Shown here piece after piece: positions 26,815 through 38,967 of a DNA stretch of 64,000 nucleotides (its first letter is position 1; every line of letters starts with the position of its first letter). The notes below the pieces were generated by a model, which was not told where the DNA came from, ran no database searches, and was given only the letters and a program-made list of their open reading frames with translations. The stretch lies in NCBI RefSeq assembly GCF_017811755.1, contig NZ_JADDJF010000002.1:62001-126000 (forward strand). The letters are read 5' to 3'. This stretch comes from Pararhodobacter sp. SW119 (lineage in GTDB: Bacteria > Pseudomonadota > Alphaproteobacteria > Rhodobacterales > Rhodobacteraceae). Position numbers and translations under genes: made by a program.

Positions 26815-28212
26815 TCAGATATGCAGCGCGTGCCCCAGCGCCTTGAGCGCGGCTTCGGGGAAGGCCTCGGACTGGGTCGGGTGGGCGTGGATCGTGCCCG
26901 CCACATCCTCGATCCGCGCGCCCATCTCGATGGCGAGCGCAAAGGCCGCCGACAGTTCCGCCACACCCTGCCCCACCGCCTGAATGCCCAGCACCAGGTG
27001 ATTGTCGGCCCGCGCGATGACCCGCACGAAGCCCGCGTCCGAGCCCAGCGTCATCGCCCGCCCGTTGGCGCTGAACGGGAAGCTGCCGGTCTTGATCTCG
27101 CGCCCGGTTGCCCGCGCTTCGTCGGGCGACAGGCCCACCGACACCACCTCCGGGTCGGTGAAGCACACCGCCGGGATCGCCCGCTTGTCCCAGCCGCGCC
27201 GGTTGCCGGCGACGATCTCGGCCACCATCTCGCCCTGCGCCATGGCCCGGTGCGCCAGCATCGGCTCGCCCGTCAAGTCGCCGATCGCATAGACCCCGCG
27301 CATCGAGGTGCGGCATTGCTCGTCAATCCGGATGAACCGCCCGTCGCGGTCAAGGTCCAGCTCCTCCAGCCCCCAGCCGTCGACCAGCGGCCGGCGGCCC
27401 ACCGTGACCAGCAACTTGTCCGCCGGCAGCCGACGCTCCTCGCCCTCCGCATCCTCGATGACCAGCGCCGCGCCGTCCGAGGACAGCCGCCGCGCCTTGG
27501 CGCCGGTCAGCACCTCGACCCCCAGTTCCGCCAGCCGTTTCGCGACGGGCTTCGTGAGGTCCGCATCCCAGAGCGGCAGGACACGCCCCTCGGCCTCCAC
27601 CACCGTGACCCTGCTGCCGAGCTTGGCAAACGCCGTGCCCAGTTCCAGCCCGATATAGCCCGCGCCGACGACGACCAGCCGTTCCGGCAGTTCGGTCAGT
27701 TCCAGCGCCCCGGTCGAGGAGATGACCCTGTCGCCGAAGGGCAGCGACGGCAGTTCCACCGGCACCGAGCCGGTCGCGATCACGACGGCTTCGGCCCGGA
27801 TGACCTGCACGCCGGTTTCGGTCTCCACCTCGACGGTCTTGCCATCGCGGAACCGCGCCCAGCCCGCGACGGTCTTCACGCCCGCGCGCTTCAAGAGGCC
27901 CGCCACCCCCGAGGTCAGCTTGCCGACGATGCCGTCCTTCCAGGCGACGGCCTTCGCCAGATCGAGCACCGGGTCCGCCGCCGTCAGCCCGAAGGGCGAA
28001 CCGCCCGCCGCCGCCTCGACCAGTTTGGCGAATTCGTCGGCGGCGTGGATCATCGCCTTCGACGGGATGCAGCCGACGGTCAGGCAGGTGCCGCCGGGTT
28101 TTTCGGCCTCGACGATGATCGTGTCGACGCCCAGCTGCCCCGCGCGGATCGCGCAGACATAGCCGCCCGGGCCCGCGCCGATCACCAGAAGCTTGCAGGT
28201 CAGCTCCTTCAT
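26815..28212 (-). CDS. lpdV: Dihydrolipoyl dehydrogenase, E3 of the branched-chain 2-oxoacid dehydrogenase
   Basis: A 465-residue FAD flavoprotein that reoxidises lipoamide on E2 with NAD+. FAD motif [17 protein letters not shown] at about residues 12-28; redox disulfide Cys43/Cys48 in [16 protein letters not shown] motif [11 protein letters not shown] near 180; C-terminal His-Glu region [10 protein letters not shown]. It is the last gene of a four-gene operon in the order E1alpha, E1beta, E2, E3, as in bkd clusters. It starts 5 bp after the E2 stop. Confidence 0.94.
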   Translation of the reverse strand: MKELTCKLLVIGAGPGGYVCAIRAGQLGVDTIIVEAEKPGGTCLTVGCIPSKAMIHAADEFAKLVEAAAGGSPFGLTAADPVLDLAKAVAWKDGIVGKLTSGVAGLLKRAGVKTVAGWARFRDGKTVEVETETGVQVIRAEAVVIATGSVPVELPSLPFGDRVISSTGALELTELPERLVVVGAGYIGLELGTAFAKLGSRVTVVEAEGRVLPLWDADLTKPVAKRLAELGVEVLTGAKARRLSSDGAALVIEDAEGEERRLPADKLLVTVGRRPLVDGWGLEELDLDRDGRFIRIDEQCRTSMRGVYAIGDLTGEPMLAHRAMAQGEMVAEIVAGNRRGWDKRAIPAVCFTDPEVVSVGLSPDEARATGREIKTGSFPFSANGRAMTLGSDAGFVRVIARADNHLVLGIQAVGQGVAELSAAFALAIEMGARIEDVAGTIHAHPTQSEAFPEAALKALGHALHI

Positions 28213-28216
28213 CGGT

Positions 28217-29536
28217 TCAGTCCTCCAGGAACAGCATGGCGGGGGTTTCCAGCAGGGTCTTGATGCGCTGCACGAATTGCGCGGCGTTCCAGCCGTCGAT
28301 GATCCGGTGATCGAAGCCCGAGGAGAGGTTCATGATCTTGCGCGGCACGAACCCCTTGCCGTCCCAATGCGGGCGCACGGCCATCTTGTTGACGCCGACG
28401 ATGGCAACCTCGGGGTGGTTGATAACCGGGGTCGAGACGATCCCCCCCAGCGCCCCGAGCGAGGTGATGGTCAGGGTCGAGCCGCTGAGTTCCTCGCGCG
28501 TGGCGGTGCCGTCGCGGGCGGCGGCGGTGACGCGGGTCATCTCCTCGGCCAGGTCGCGCAGGCCGCGCGCCTCGGCGTGGCGGAGGACGGGGACCATCAG
28601 CCCGGCGTCGGTCTGCGTGGCGATACCGACATGCACGCCGCTGTGGCGGCGGATGACGCCGGCCTCGTCGTCATAGGTCGAATTGACCATCGGCTGATCG
28701 TCCACGGCGCGCACGATGGCGCGGATCAGGAAGGGCAGGATGGTCAGGCGGCTGCCTCCCTCGGCGTTCAGCCGGCCGCGCAGGTCCTCAAGTGCTGTGA
28801 CATCCACCTCCTCGACATAGGTGATGTGGGGAATGGAGCGTTTGGCCAGCGCCATCTTTTCGGCGATGCGGCGGCGCAGTCCGACGACCTTGATCTCCTC
28901 GACCTCGGTGCGGCGTTGCCGGCCGGGGGCGGCCGCGGTGCCGGGGCCGCGGGCGATGAAGGCGTCGAGGTCGTCATGGCTGATGCGGCCGGCGGGCCCT
29001 GTGCCGGGCACCTGGCGCAGATCGACGCCGGCCTCGCGCGCGCGCAGGCGGACGGCGGGGGCGGCCAACGGGCGTTCGCCCTCGGCCCGCGGGGCGCTGC
29101 CGCCGGCGGCCGGAGCCGGGCGCTTGGCGGCGGGTTTGGGGGCCGGTTTCGGTGCGGGTTTGGGTTTGGGTTCGGGTTTCGGCTGCGGTTCGGTATCGGG
29201 CAACTGGCCCTCGCCCGACTCGACCAGCCCCTCGCCCAGCGGTTCGGTGTCGTCGCGGGGCGGCGCCTTCTCGGCGGGCGCCTCGCCCTCCTCGCCCGGG
29301 ACCTCCAGCTTCAGAAGCGGCGCGCCGACCGACAGCGTCTCGCCCACCTCGGCCCCCAGCCAGGCGACGGTGCCGTCGCGGGGCGCGGGGATCTCGACCG
29401 TGGCCTTGTCGGTCATCACCGCGGCGAGGGTGTCATCCTCGCGCACCACGTCGCCGACCTTGACGTGCCATTCGACCAGTTCGGCCTCGGCCACGCCTTC
29501 GCCGATATCGGGCATCTTGATGACATGCTCGGCCAT
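28217..29536 (-). CDS. bkdB: Dihydrolipoamide acyltransferase, E2 of branched-chain 2-oxoacid dehydrogenase
   Basis: A 439-residue E2. A single N-terminal lipoyl domain (residues about 1-80) carries Lys44 in [12 protein letters not shown] Pro/Lys/Glu-rich mobile linker follows (about 115-140, repeated KPxPKP units). The peripheral-subunit-binding domain is about 155-195 ([24 protein letters not shown]), then the catalytic acyltransferase domain ends with the active-site DHRIIDG near residue 410. It forms the core of the complex that oxidises 2-oxoacids from Val, Leu and Ile. ATG 29536 is preceded by GGAGG-like sequence; the frame extends upstream but lacks family sequence. Confidence 0.93.
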   Translation of the reverse strand: MAEHVIKMPDIGEGVAEAELVEWHVKVGDVVREDDTLAAVMTDKATVEIPAPRDGTVAWLGAEVGETLSVGAPLLKLEVPGEEGEAPAEKAPPRDDTEPLGEGLVESGEGQLPDTEPQPKPEPKPKPAPKPAPKPAAKRPAPAAGGSAPRAEGERPLAAPAVRLRAREAGVDLRQVPGTGPAGRISHDDLDAFIARGPGTAAAPGRQRRTEVEEIKVVGLRRRIAEKMALAKRSIPHITYVEEVDVTALEDLRGRLNAEGGSRLTILPFLIRAIVRAVDDQPMVNSTYDDEAGVIRRHSGVHVGIATQTDAGLMVPVLRHAEARGLRDLAEEMTRVTAAARDGTATREELSGSTLTITSLGALGGIVSTPVINHPEVAIVGVNKMAVRPHWDGKGFVPRKIMNLSSGFDHRIIDGWNAAQFVQRIKTLLETPAMLFLED

Positions 29537-29538
29537 CC

Positions 29539-30552
29539 TCACGCCTCCATCGTCGCGCTGAGCGCCTCGGCCACGCGGGCGGGGCCGGGGAAATAGTCCC
29601 ATTCCTGGGCATGCGGATAGGGTGTGTCGTAGCCGGCAACGCGTGCCACCGGCGCCTCCAGATGCCAGAAGCATTCCTCCTGCACCAGCGCCGTCAGCTC
29701 GGCGCCGAAGCCCGAGGTCAGCGTGGCCTCGTGCACGACGACGCAGCGGCGGGTCTTCTTGACCGAGGCGACGATGGTGTCCAGGTCCAGCGGCAACAGC
29801 GTGCGCAGGTCGATCACCTCGGCATCGATGCCGGATTCCTCGGCCGCGGCTTCGGCGACATGGACCATCGTGCCGTAGGTCAGGACGGTGACCGCGCCGC
29901 CCGGGCAGCGGACCACGGCCTGGCCCAGATCGACGGTGAAGTGATCCGCCGGCACCTCGCCCAGCGGGTGCTTGGACCAGGGGGTGACGGGGCGGTCGTG
30001 GTGGCCGTCGAAGGGGCCGTTGTAAAGGCGCTTGGGCTCGAGGAAGATCACCGGATCCGGATCCTCGATCGCCGCGATCAGAAGGCCCTTGGCGTCGTGC
30101 GGGTTCGACGGGACCACGACCTTCAGGCCCGAGACATGGGTGAACAGCGCCTCGGGCGACTGGCTGTGGGTCTGGCCGCCGAAGATGCCGCCGCCGGTGG
30201 GCATGCGCACGACAATGGGGCAGGTGAACTGCCCGTTCGACCGGTAGCGGATGCGCGCGGCCTCGGACACGATCTGGTCGTAGGCGGGGTAGACGTAGTC
30301 GGCGAACTGGATCTCGACGCAGGGGCGCAGGCCGTAGGCGGCCATGCCGATCGCCGCGCCGACGATGCCGGCCTCGTTGATCGGGGCATCGAAGCAGCGG
30401 GTGACGCCATATTTCTGCTGCAGGCCCTGCGTGCAGCGGAAGACGCCACCGAAATAGCCCACATCCTCGCCGAAGACGACGACCTTGTCGTCGCGGCCCA
30501 TGGAGACGTCCATCGCGGACCGGATCGCCTCGATCATGGTCATGCGCGCCAT
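29539..30552 (-). CDS. bkdA2: Branched-chain 2-oxoacid dehydrogenase E1 beta subunit
   Basis: A 337-residue transketolase-like beta subunit that completes the thiamine diphosphate site with E1alpha. Motifs: VVVFGEDVGYFGGVFRCT (TPP-activating Glu region), FDAPINEAGIVGAAIGMA, EIQFADYVYPAYDQIVSEAA, and MPTGGGIFGGQTHSQSPEA, which is the branched-chain rather than pyruvate E1beta pattern. ATG 30552 is 1 bp from the E1alpha stop and 29539 is 2 bp from the E2 start, so all three are tightly coupled. Confidence 0.94.
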   Translation of the reverse strand: MARMTMIEAIRSAMDVSMGRDDKVVVFGEDVGYFGGVFRCTQGLQQKYGVTRCFDAPINEAGIVGAAIGMAAYGLRPCVEIQFADYVYPAYDQIVSEAARIRYRSNGQFTCPIVVRMPTGGGIFGGQTHSQSPEALFTHVSGLKVVVPSNPHDAKGLLIAAIEDPDPVIFLEPKRLYNGPFDGHHDRPVTPWSKHPLGEVPADHFTVDLGQAVVRCPGGAVTVLTYGTMVHVAEAAAEESGIDAEVIDLRTLLPLDLDTIVASVKKTRRCVVVHEATLTSGFGAELTALVQEECFWHLEAPVARVAGYDTPYPHAQEWDYFPGPARVAEALSATMEA

Positions 30553-30553
30553 G

Positions 30554-33356
<2,803 letters not shown>

Positions 33357-33357
<1 letters not shown>

Positions 33358-33848
33358 CAGGGCCGGGCAGCGAAGGCCGGCAGTTGCAGGCCCAGTCCCA
33401 GCCCGAAGATCGCCCAGGAGAGGACCGCCAGCGCCCCCGCCAGCGCCAGTGCCGCCAGTGGGCGCAACTGGCCCGACCCCTGCGCGGCGATCATCACCAG
33501 CGCCGCGACCGCCGGGATCAATCCGGCACGCGGGAGCAGGTAGGCGAACGCACCGAGCCCGGCCAGAACCGCGATCAGCGCGCGCGGGTCGGCGCGATCC
33601 TCGGCCTCGCCCGGGGGTTCACCACGCCAGAAGGCGGTCGCGGCGAGCACCGTGCCGAGTATCGCCATCAGGGCGCCCAGCAGCATCGGGAAGTATCCCG
33701 GCCCCATGCGCCGCGCCGTTCCCAGCGCGTAGGATCCTGCCTCGCCCATGACCCAGAGGCCGACCAGCAGCGACAGTGCGCCGCCGATCACGCCCGGGGC
33801 AGCGAGACGCCGTCGTAAGGGCGGCGTCCCGGCATCCTCGTCACTCAT
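33357..33848 (-). CDS. tctB: Tripartite tricarboxylate transporter, small permease TctB
   Basis: A 163-residue protein with four hydrophobic segments and the TctB signature YFPMLLGALMAILGTVL near residues 53-69. It is the accessory membrane subunit that partners TctA. It overlaps tctC by 8 bp at its start and shares a base with tctA at its end. The N-terminus is a short acidic/basic cytosolic segment. Confidence 0.88.
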
Positions 33849-34800
33849 TCAGCAGCCCGGCGGCCTCCAGCACCGAGCGCCATCGCGGCGTTTCCTCGGC
33901 GATGCGCGCCTCGAATTCCGCCGGCGTCATCTGCACCGGGGCAAAGCCCAGCCCGCTGATCCGCTCCTGCATTTCGGGATCCGAGAGGAGTTCGGCGAGC
34001 GCGGCGTAAAGCGTGTCCACAACCGCGTCCGGCGTGCCGGCGGTGGTGACAAGGGCGTTCCACGCCTCGGCCTGCACGCCCTCGATGCCGAGTTCGGCGA
34101 AGGTGGGCACGTCGGCGACGATCGGCATGCGCTCGGCCGAGGTCTGGGCGAGCAGCTTCAGCGTCCCTTCCTCGGCCTGGCTGAGCACGGCCAGCGGCGG
34201 CATCGTCGCCATCTGCGCCTCGCCCCCGATCACCGCCTGCACCGCCTCGGGCGACGAGGTGTAGGGGATGTGCTCGATCTCGGTCCCCGAGGCCAGCGCC
34301 ACCATCTCCATCGCCAGTTGCGAGATCGAGCCGACGCCGATCGAGGCATAGTTGTAGCCGCCGGGATCGGCGCGCAGCAGGTCCAGCAGTTCGTCCAGCG
34401 TGTCGACACCCAGCTCGGCATTGACCGCCAGCACGCTGGGTTGCGTGCCCAGCATGGTGACCGGGCGGATGTCTTCCTCGGGGTCGTACATCAGCTCCAT
34501 CCGCATCGGGTTCACGATCAGCGGTCCGGGGATGGTGACGCCCAGCGTGTAGCCGTCCGGCTCGGCCTTGGCGACGGCGTCGAGGCCGATGTTGCCGCCG
34601 GCGCCGGGGCGGTTGTCGACGACGAAGGGCTGGCCAAGCTTCTCCTGCAGCCCGTCGGCGATCAGCCGCGCCAGCAGGTCGGGGGTGGAGCCGGCGCCAA
34701 AGCCGACGACCACGGTGACGGTGCGCGTCGGCCAGTCCTGGGCCAGCGCGGGGCCGGCGGCGAGAAGGGCTGCGCAGGCGAGTGTCGCTATTTTCTTCAT
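33841..34800 (-). CDS. tctC: Tripartite tricarboxylate transporter, solute receptor TctC (Bug family)
   Basis: A 319-residue periplasmic binding protein. The signal peptide is MKKIATLACAALLAAGPALA, cleaved before QDWPTR. The mature protein has the Bug family pattern: TVVVGFGAGSTPDLLAR (ligand-binding loop), FVVDNRPGAGGNIG, and the IPYTSSPEAVQAVIGGE region. ATG 34800 gives the signal peptide and has GAGGAA upstream; longer in-frame extensions to 35133 are not plausible. It determines what the TctBA permease imports; ligand unknown. Confidence 0.92.
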   Translation of the reverse strand: MKKIATLACAALLAAGPALAQDWPTRTVTVVVGFGAGSTPDLLARLIADGLQEKLGQPFVVDNRPGAGGNIGLDAVAKAEPDGYTLGVTIPGPLIVNPMRMELMYDPEEDIRPVTMLGTQPSVLAVNAELGVDTLDELLDLLRADPGGYNYASIGVGSISQLAMEMVALASGTEIEHIPYTSSPEAVQAVIGGEAQMATMPPLAVLSQAEEGTLKLLAQTSAERMPIVADVPTFAELGIEGVQAEAWNALVTTAGTPDAVVDTLYAALAELLSDPEMQERISGLGFAPVQMTPAEFEARIAEETPRWRSVLEAAGLLNE

Positions 34801-34904
34801 GTTTCCAGTTCCTCCCTGAAGGCGAGGCGCGACGATAGCGCCAGCCGTTGCGTGTTGACAAGCGCGCGCAGTGCCGGAAGGCCCCATCGCGCTGCGGGCC
34901 GCGA

Positions 34905-34922
34905 CTGACATGCCGATGTTAC
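34905..34922 (+). promoter_or_regulatory. Pho-box-like site upstream of the glycosyltransferase/PlcP pair
   Basis: CTGACAT-GCCG-ATGTTAC resembles the PhoB direct-repeat site CTGTCAT-N4-CTGTCAC, matching 11 of the 14 defined positions with the correct 11-bp periodicity. It lies about 63 bp before the glycosyltransferase start codon. A single match of this quality can arise by chance, but it fits the phosphate-starvation role proposed for the downstream genes. Confidence 0.5.
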
Positions 34923-34984
34923 ACGCGTGGTCCAACCTCTCGCCACGGCGCCCGGCTGAAGCGGCGTGCAGCGACGAGGGACCC

Positions 34985-36103
34985 ATGACCCCGGAACCCG
35001 CCGGCCTCCCCGCCCTCCCCGACGCGCAGGCGACGCCGCCTCGCGCTTCGGATCCCACCGCCACGCCCCTGCCCCGGCGCCTGCTGATCGTCAGCGACGC
35101 CTGGCACCCGCAGGTCAACGGGGTCGTGCGCACCTACGAGAACATCGCGCGCGTCCTCGCGGCCGAGGGCTGCGCGGTACGGGTGATCGGCCCCGACGCC
35201 TTTCGCCGCGTCGCGCTGCCCTTCTACCCCGAGATCCCGCTGGCCATCGCCCCCTACCGCCGCCTCGCGCGGATGATCGAGGATTTCGCGCCCGAGGCGA
35301 TCCATATCGCGGTCGAGGGGCCGCTGGGCTGGGCGGCGCGGCGCTGGTGCCTTGCGACCGGCACGCCCTTTTCCACAGCCTTCCACACCAACTTTCCGGC
35401 CTATGCCGCCCTGCGCGTCCCCCGTCCCGTCCGCGCCGCCGTCACGGCGCAGACCATCGCCGCCTTGCGCCGGTTTCATGCGCCGGCGCAGCTGATCCAT
35501 GTCGCCGCCCCCTCGGTCGCCGAGATGCTGCGCGACTGGGGGTTTCGCAACCGGCTGGTCCGGCTGTCGCGCGGCGTCGACCTGTCGCTGTTCCATCCCG
35601 GCCCCGACCGCCCGCCCGCTGCCCGCCCGGTGCTGCTTTATGTCGGGCGCGTCGCCCCCGAAAAGAATATCGAGGAATTCCTGGAACTGCCGGTCGCCGC
35701 GCGCAAGGTGGTCGTCGGCGACGGCCCGCTGCGCGCCACGCTGGCCCGCCGCCACCCCGCGGTCGACTTTCGCGGCACCCTGACCGGCCCCGCCCTGGCC
35801 GAGGCCTATCGCGCGGCGGATGTCTTCGTCTTTCCGTCGCGCACCGAAACCTTCGGCATCGTGCTGATCGAGGCGCTGGCCTCGGGCCTGCCGGTGGCCG
35901 CCCATGACGCGCCGGGGCCGCGCGACATCCTGGGCGGGCAACCCGGCCTGGGGGTGATCGACGCCGATCTGGGCCGCGCCGTCGCCCGCGCGCTGATCGC
36001 GCCCGGCACGCCGGCGCAGCGGCACGCGCATGTCCGCGCGCAGTATTCCTGGGACGAGGTGGCGCGCGCCTTCCGCGCCCACGCGGCGGAGATGACGCGG
36101 TGA
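34985..36103 (+). CDS. GT4 glycosyltransferase, candidate Agt diacylglycerol glycosyltransferase
   Basis: A 372-residue GT-B retaining glycosyltransferase. The N-terminal acceptor domain begins LLIVSDAWHPQVNGVVRTYEN, as in the MgtA-like mannosyl/glucosyl transferases. The donor domain holds LLYVGRVAPEKNIEEFLEL and the E-x7-E segment ETFGIVLIEALASGLPVAA. There is no signal peptide; it would act at the inner membrane. It overlaps by 4 bp a PlcP-like metallophosphoesterase gene. That pairing is known from marine bacteria, where Agt glycosylates the diacylglycerol released by PlcP to make phosphorus-free lipids. ATG 34985 follows GAGGGA; upstream in-frame ATGs lack this. Confidence 0.82.
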   Translation: MTPEPAGLPALPDAQATPPRASDPTATPLPRRLLIVSDAWHPQVNGVVRTYENIARVLAAEGCAVRVIGPDAFRRVALPFYPEIPLAIAPYRRLARMIEDFAPEAIHIAVEGPLGWAARRWCLATGTPFSTAFHTNFPAYAALRVPRPVRAAVTAQTIAALRRFHAPAQLIHVAAPSVAEMLRDWGFRNRLVRLSRGVDLSLFHPGPDRPPAARPVLLYVGRVAPEKNIEEFLELPVAARKVVVGDGPLRATLARRHPAVDFRGTLTGPALAEAYRAADVFVFPSRTETFGIVLIEALASGLPVAAHDAPGPRDILGGQPGLGVIDADLGRAVARALIAPGTPAQRHAHVRAQYSWDEVARAFRAHAAEMTR

Positions 36104-37086
36104 CGCCGGCCGCCCCGCGCCGCGTGCGCAGCGTCTTCGTTTCAGACCTGCACATGGGCTACCGGGGCGCCGATATCGCGGCGCTGAACCGCTTCCTGTG
36201 CGCGCACGACTTCCGGCACCTCTATCTGGTGGGCGACGTGCTGGACGGCTGGAAGCTGGAAAAGCGCTGGTACTGGAACCGCGACTACAGCGATTTCGTC
36301 GATCTGCTGATCGAGTTGCGCCGCCGTCGCGTCCGGATCACCCTGCTGACCGGCAACCACGACGAACGCCTGCGCGACGTGCTGGCGATCCTGTTCCGCC
36401 CGATCCTGCTGCGCCGTTTCGGCATCCGGATCGAGGAGCGGATCATCCACCGCGCCCGCGACGGGCGGCGCTATCTGGTGATGCATGGCGACCAGTTCGA
36501 CGGGCTGCTGGTGCGCGGCGCCTCGCGGCTGGCCGACCGCGCCTGGTCCTGGCTGGGCGAGAAGGCGCTGGTCCGGCCACGCCGGGCGCTGACGCGGCGC
36601 GGCGGGCGGCCGCGGCGCTGGTCGCTGGGCAAGGCGATCGCGCAGAACGGCCAGTCGCTGCTTGCCCGGTTTTCGGCCAGCGCGGTGCGGCGCGCGGCGC
36701 GCGACGGCGTGGACGGGATCGTCTGCGGCCACAGCCATGTCCCGGGGCTGAGCGACGCGGGCGGCGTGATGCTGGCCAACTGCGGGTCCTGGACCGGCGC
36801 GCGCGAGGCCGGCGCCCATCACACCGCGCTGGTCGAGACGCTGGAGGGGCGGCTGGAACTGGTCACCGCCCCAGCCTGCCGCCCGCCCCCTGACGACCTG
36901 CGCCTGCGCGGCCTTGCCCCCGATCGGGCGGGCACGCGCCACGCCGATGCGGCGCGGCTGGTGCGGTTGATCCACGCGCTCTGGCCCGCGCCGGCCACCG
37001 CCTCTCCGACCGTGCGCAACGCGCCGGCCCGCCCCCTGCCCGACGCTACCGACGCCGCCCCCCTGCCGACCGTACCCGGGCGCTGA
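36100..37086 (+). CDS. plcP: Calcineurin-like metallophosphoesterase, PlcP (phospholipase C)-like
   Basis: A 328-residue binuclear metallophosphoesterase. The metal motifs appear in order: SDLHMGYRG (residues about 9-17), GDVLDGW near 46, GNHDE near 85, HGDQFDG near 128, and GHSHVPG near 211 followed by NCGSW. YLVGD-x4-GWKL and WYW are close to the PlcP of Sinorhizobium, often mislabelled LpxH. PlcP cleaves phospholipids to diacylglycerol under phosphate starvation. The last roughly 80 residues are Pro/Ala-rich and probably disordered. The GTG start at 36100 overlaps the glycosyltransferase stop. LpxH activity is the alternative, less likely because of the GT4 partner. Confidence 0.78.
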   Translation: MTPAAPRRVRSVFVSDLHMGYRGADIAALNRFLCAHDFRHLYLVGDVLDGWKLEKRWYWNRDYSDFVDLLIELRRRRVRITLLTGNHDERLRDVLAILFRPILLRRFGIRIEERIIHRARDGRRYLVMHGDQFDGLLVRGASRLADRAWSWLGEKALVRPRRALTRRGGRPRRWSLGKAIAQNGQSLLARFSASAVRRAARDGVDGIVCGHSHVPGLSDAGGVMLANCGSWTGAREAGAHHTALVETLEGRLELVTAPACRPPPDDLRLRGLAPDRAGTRHADAARLVRLIHALWPAPATASPTVRNAPARPLPDATDAAPLPTVPGR

Positions 37087-37207
37087 GCCGCCGTGCGCGA
37101 TGTTCCGCCGGGTCCCGCCGTTTCGCGGGAACCCGAACCGCGGCAACGGGTTTCTTCGGGCATGAATGCCGGATCACCCGGCACAAGCCGAAAGAAGGAA
37201 AAGTGAC

Positions 37208-37858
37208 ATGACTGCCAGGAAAATTCTTGGCGGCTCGCTCGCAGGGATCCTGCTTGCGACGACCGCCCTTGCCGAAACCAGCGCGACGGCGACCACCGAT
37301 CTGAACCTGCGGTCGGGCCCCGGCCCGGTGCACGAGGTCATTTCGGTCATTCCCGAAGGTGGAACGGTGACCGTCGGCGGTTGCCTCGATACCTCGGACT
37401 GGTGCCAGGTCACCCGCGACGGGGTCGAGGGCTGGGCCTATGGCGCCTATCTGAACACCGAGATCGAGGCCGAGCCGACGCCGATCGCCGCGCCCGCCGC
37501 GCGCCAGACCATCCGCATCATCGACCGCCAGGAAACCGGCGCCACGACCACTGCCGGCGGCGCGCTTGGCGCCATCGCCGGCGCGATCATCGCCGGCCCG
37601 CCGGGCGCGCTGATCGGCGCTGCCGCCGGCCTGGGCGCCGGCGCGCTGGCCGAGCCGACGACGCGCGAGATCACCTATGTGCGCGAAAACCCGCTGGATC
37701 CGGTCTGGCTGGAGGGCGAGGTCGTGGTCGGCGCCAGCCTGCCCGAGGCCATCACCCTGACGCCGGTGCCCGACAGCGAGTTCACCTATGCCTATGTGAA
37801 CCACGTCCCGGTCATCGTCGAACCTCAGGAGCGGACGATCGTCTACGTTCCGCGCTGA
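37208..37858 (+). CDS. Periplasmic SH3b protein with glycine-zipper and DUF1236 segments
   Basis: A 216-residue envelope protein. A signal peptide (MTARKILGGSLAGILLATTA) ends near ALAE. A bacterial SH3 domain follows (about residues 25-85) with TTDLNLRSGPGP and WCQVTRDGVEGWAYGAYL. Next is a Gly/Ala-rich hydrophobic stretch (about 112-145, GGALGAIAGAIIAGPPGALI) of glycine-zipper type. The C-terminus (about 165-216) looks like DUF1236, with LPEAITLTPVPDSEF and a final IVYVPR. SH3b domains often bind peptidoglycan. Exact role unknown. ATG 37208 has GAAAGAAGGAAAAG upstream. Confidence 0.8.
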   Translation: MTARKILGGSLAGILLATTALAETSATATTDLNLRSGPGPVHEVISVIPEGGTVTVGGCLDTSDWCQVTRDGVEGWAYGAYLNTEIEAEPTPIAAPAARQTIRIIDRQETGATTTAGGALGAIAGAIIAGPPGALIGAAAGLGAGALAEPTTREITYVRENPLDPVWLEGEVVVGASLPEAITLTPVPDSEFTYAYVNHVPVIVEPQERTIVYVPR

Positions 37859-37879
37859 TCGGCGGGACCGGAAAGGGAA

Positions 37880-37905
37880 GGCCCGGGCATCGCGCCCGGG
37901 CCTTT
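37880..37905. terminator. Hairpin terminator between convergent SH3b and quinone reductase genes
   Basis: Perfect 9-bp stem GGCCCGGGC / GCCCGGGCC with a five-base loop, followed by TTT on the plus strand; on the minus strand the stem is followed by TTCCCTTTCC. It sits 21 bp after the SH3b stop and 22 bp beyond the quinone reductase stop, so it can serve both convergent genes. Confidence 0.75.
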
Positions 37906-37927
37906 CGCGTTTTCCGGCCCTTCGCGC

Positions 37928-38902
37928 TCAGGGCTGCAGGATGGTCGAGCCGGTGGTCTTGCGCGCCTCCAGCGTCCGGTGCGCCTCGGCCACCTGATCG
38001 AGCGGGAAGCGCTGGTCGATGCGGATCTTCACCGCGCCCGACAGCACCTTGTCGAAGAGGTGGCGCGCCATCTCCTGGCAGCGGGCGTGCTCGGCGATAT
38101 GCGTGAAGAGCGTCGGCCGGGTGAACTGCAGCGAGCCCTTGGATGCCAAAAGCCCCGGCTCCACCGGCGGCACCTTGCCCGAGGCATTGCCGAAGGAGAT
38201 CAGCATGCCCACCGGCCGCAGGCAGTCGATCGAGCCCGCGAAGGTCGCCGCACCCACCGAATCCATCACCACGTCGACGCCGCGCCCGTCGGTGAGGTCG
38301 CGCACCGTCTTCGGCCAGTCGGCGTCGCGGTAGTTGATGCATTCCTCGGCGCCATGTTCCTTCGCCAGCGCGCATTTCTCGGCCGACCCGGCGGTCCCGA
38401 TCAGCCGGATCCCCTCGGACCGCGCCCATTGGCAGGCGATCAGCCCGACGCCGCCCGCCGCCGCGTGGAAAAGCACCGTGTCGCCCGCCTTCAGCGGCAC
38501 CGTGCGGTGGAACAGGTACTCGACCGTCAGGCCCTTCAGCATCATCGCCGCGCCGGTCTCGAAGGCGATCCCCTCGGGCAGCGGGCAGACCTGGGCGGCG
38601 GGCATCACGCGCGCCTGCGCGTAGGACCCCGGCGGCTGGGCGGCATAGGCCGCGCGGTCGCCAGGCTTGAGGTGGCTCACCCCCTCGCCCACGGCCTCGA
38701 CCACGCCGGCGGCCTCCATGCCCAGGGCATGCGGCAGGGTCATCGGATAGAGCCCGTCGCGCTGGTAGACGTCGATGAAGTTCAACCCGCAGGCTTCGTG
38801 CCGGATGCGGATCTCGCCCTTGCCCGGCTCGCCCACCGGACGATCCTCGATCTCCAGCACCTCGGGGCCGCCATGCGCCTGGATCACCACGGTCTTCACC
38901 AT
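37928..38902 (-). CDS. qor: NADPH:quinone oxidoreductase (QOR family MDR)
   Basis: A 324-residue zinc-less medium-chain reductase that reduces quinones with NADPH. Family segments: the N-terminal GroES-like half with GLNFIDVYQRDGLYPMTLP, LGMEAAGVVEAVGEGV, the Rossmann loop HAAAGGVGLIACQWA near residues 144-158, and INYRDADW. The C-terminus ends TTGSTILQP as in E. coli QorA. No cysteine cluster for structural zinc. Stand-alone gene; probably stress or redox balance. ATG 38902 follows GAGGAAAT-like sequence. Confidence 0.92.
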   Translation of the reverse strand: MVKTVVIQAHGGPEVLEIEDRPVGEPGKGEIRIRHEACGLNFIDVYQRDGLYPMTLPHALGMEAAGVVEAVGEGVSHLKPGDRAAYAAQPPGSYAQARVMPAAQVCPLPEGIAFETGAAMMLKGLTVEYLFHRTVPLKAGDTVLFHAAAGGVGLIACQWARSEGIRLIGTAGSAEKCALAKEHGAEECINYRDADWPKTVRDLTDGRGVDVVMDSVGAATFAGSIDCLRPVGMLISFGNASGKVPPVEPGLLASKGSLQFTRPTLFTHIAEHARCQEMARHLFDKVLSGAVKIRIDQRFPLDQVAEAHRTLEARKTTGSTILQP

Positions 38903-38967
38903 TTCCTCACCTCCGCTGAATGTTTCGGCGCGACGCTAACCGAAGGCGCGGACGGGGTGAAGGGCGC

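Noticed and set aside
34855-34860. TTGACA before the glycosyltransferase as a -35 element
   Set aside because: No acceptable -10 sequence at 16-18 bp spacing.
36100-37086. Annotation of the metallophosphoesterase as LpxH of lipid A synthesis
   Set aside because: The WYW and GWKL features and the overlapping glycosyltransferase fit PlcP better; kept as an alternative in the feature.
37109-37135. Hairpin after the PlcP-like gene as an intrinsic terminator
   Set aside because: About 10 bp of stem with one bulge, but no T tract follows; too weak to list.
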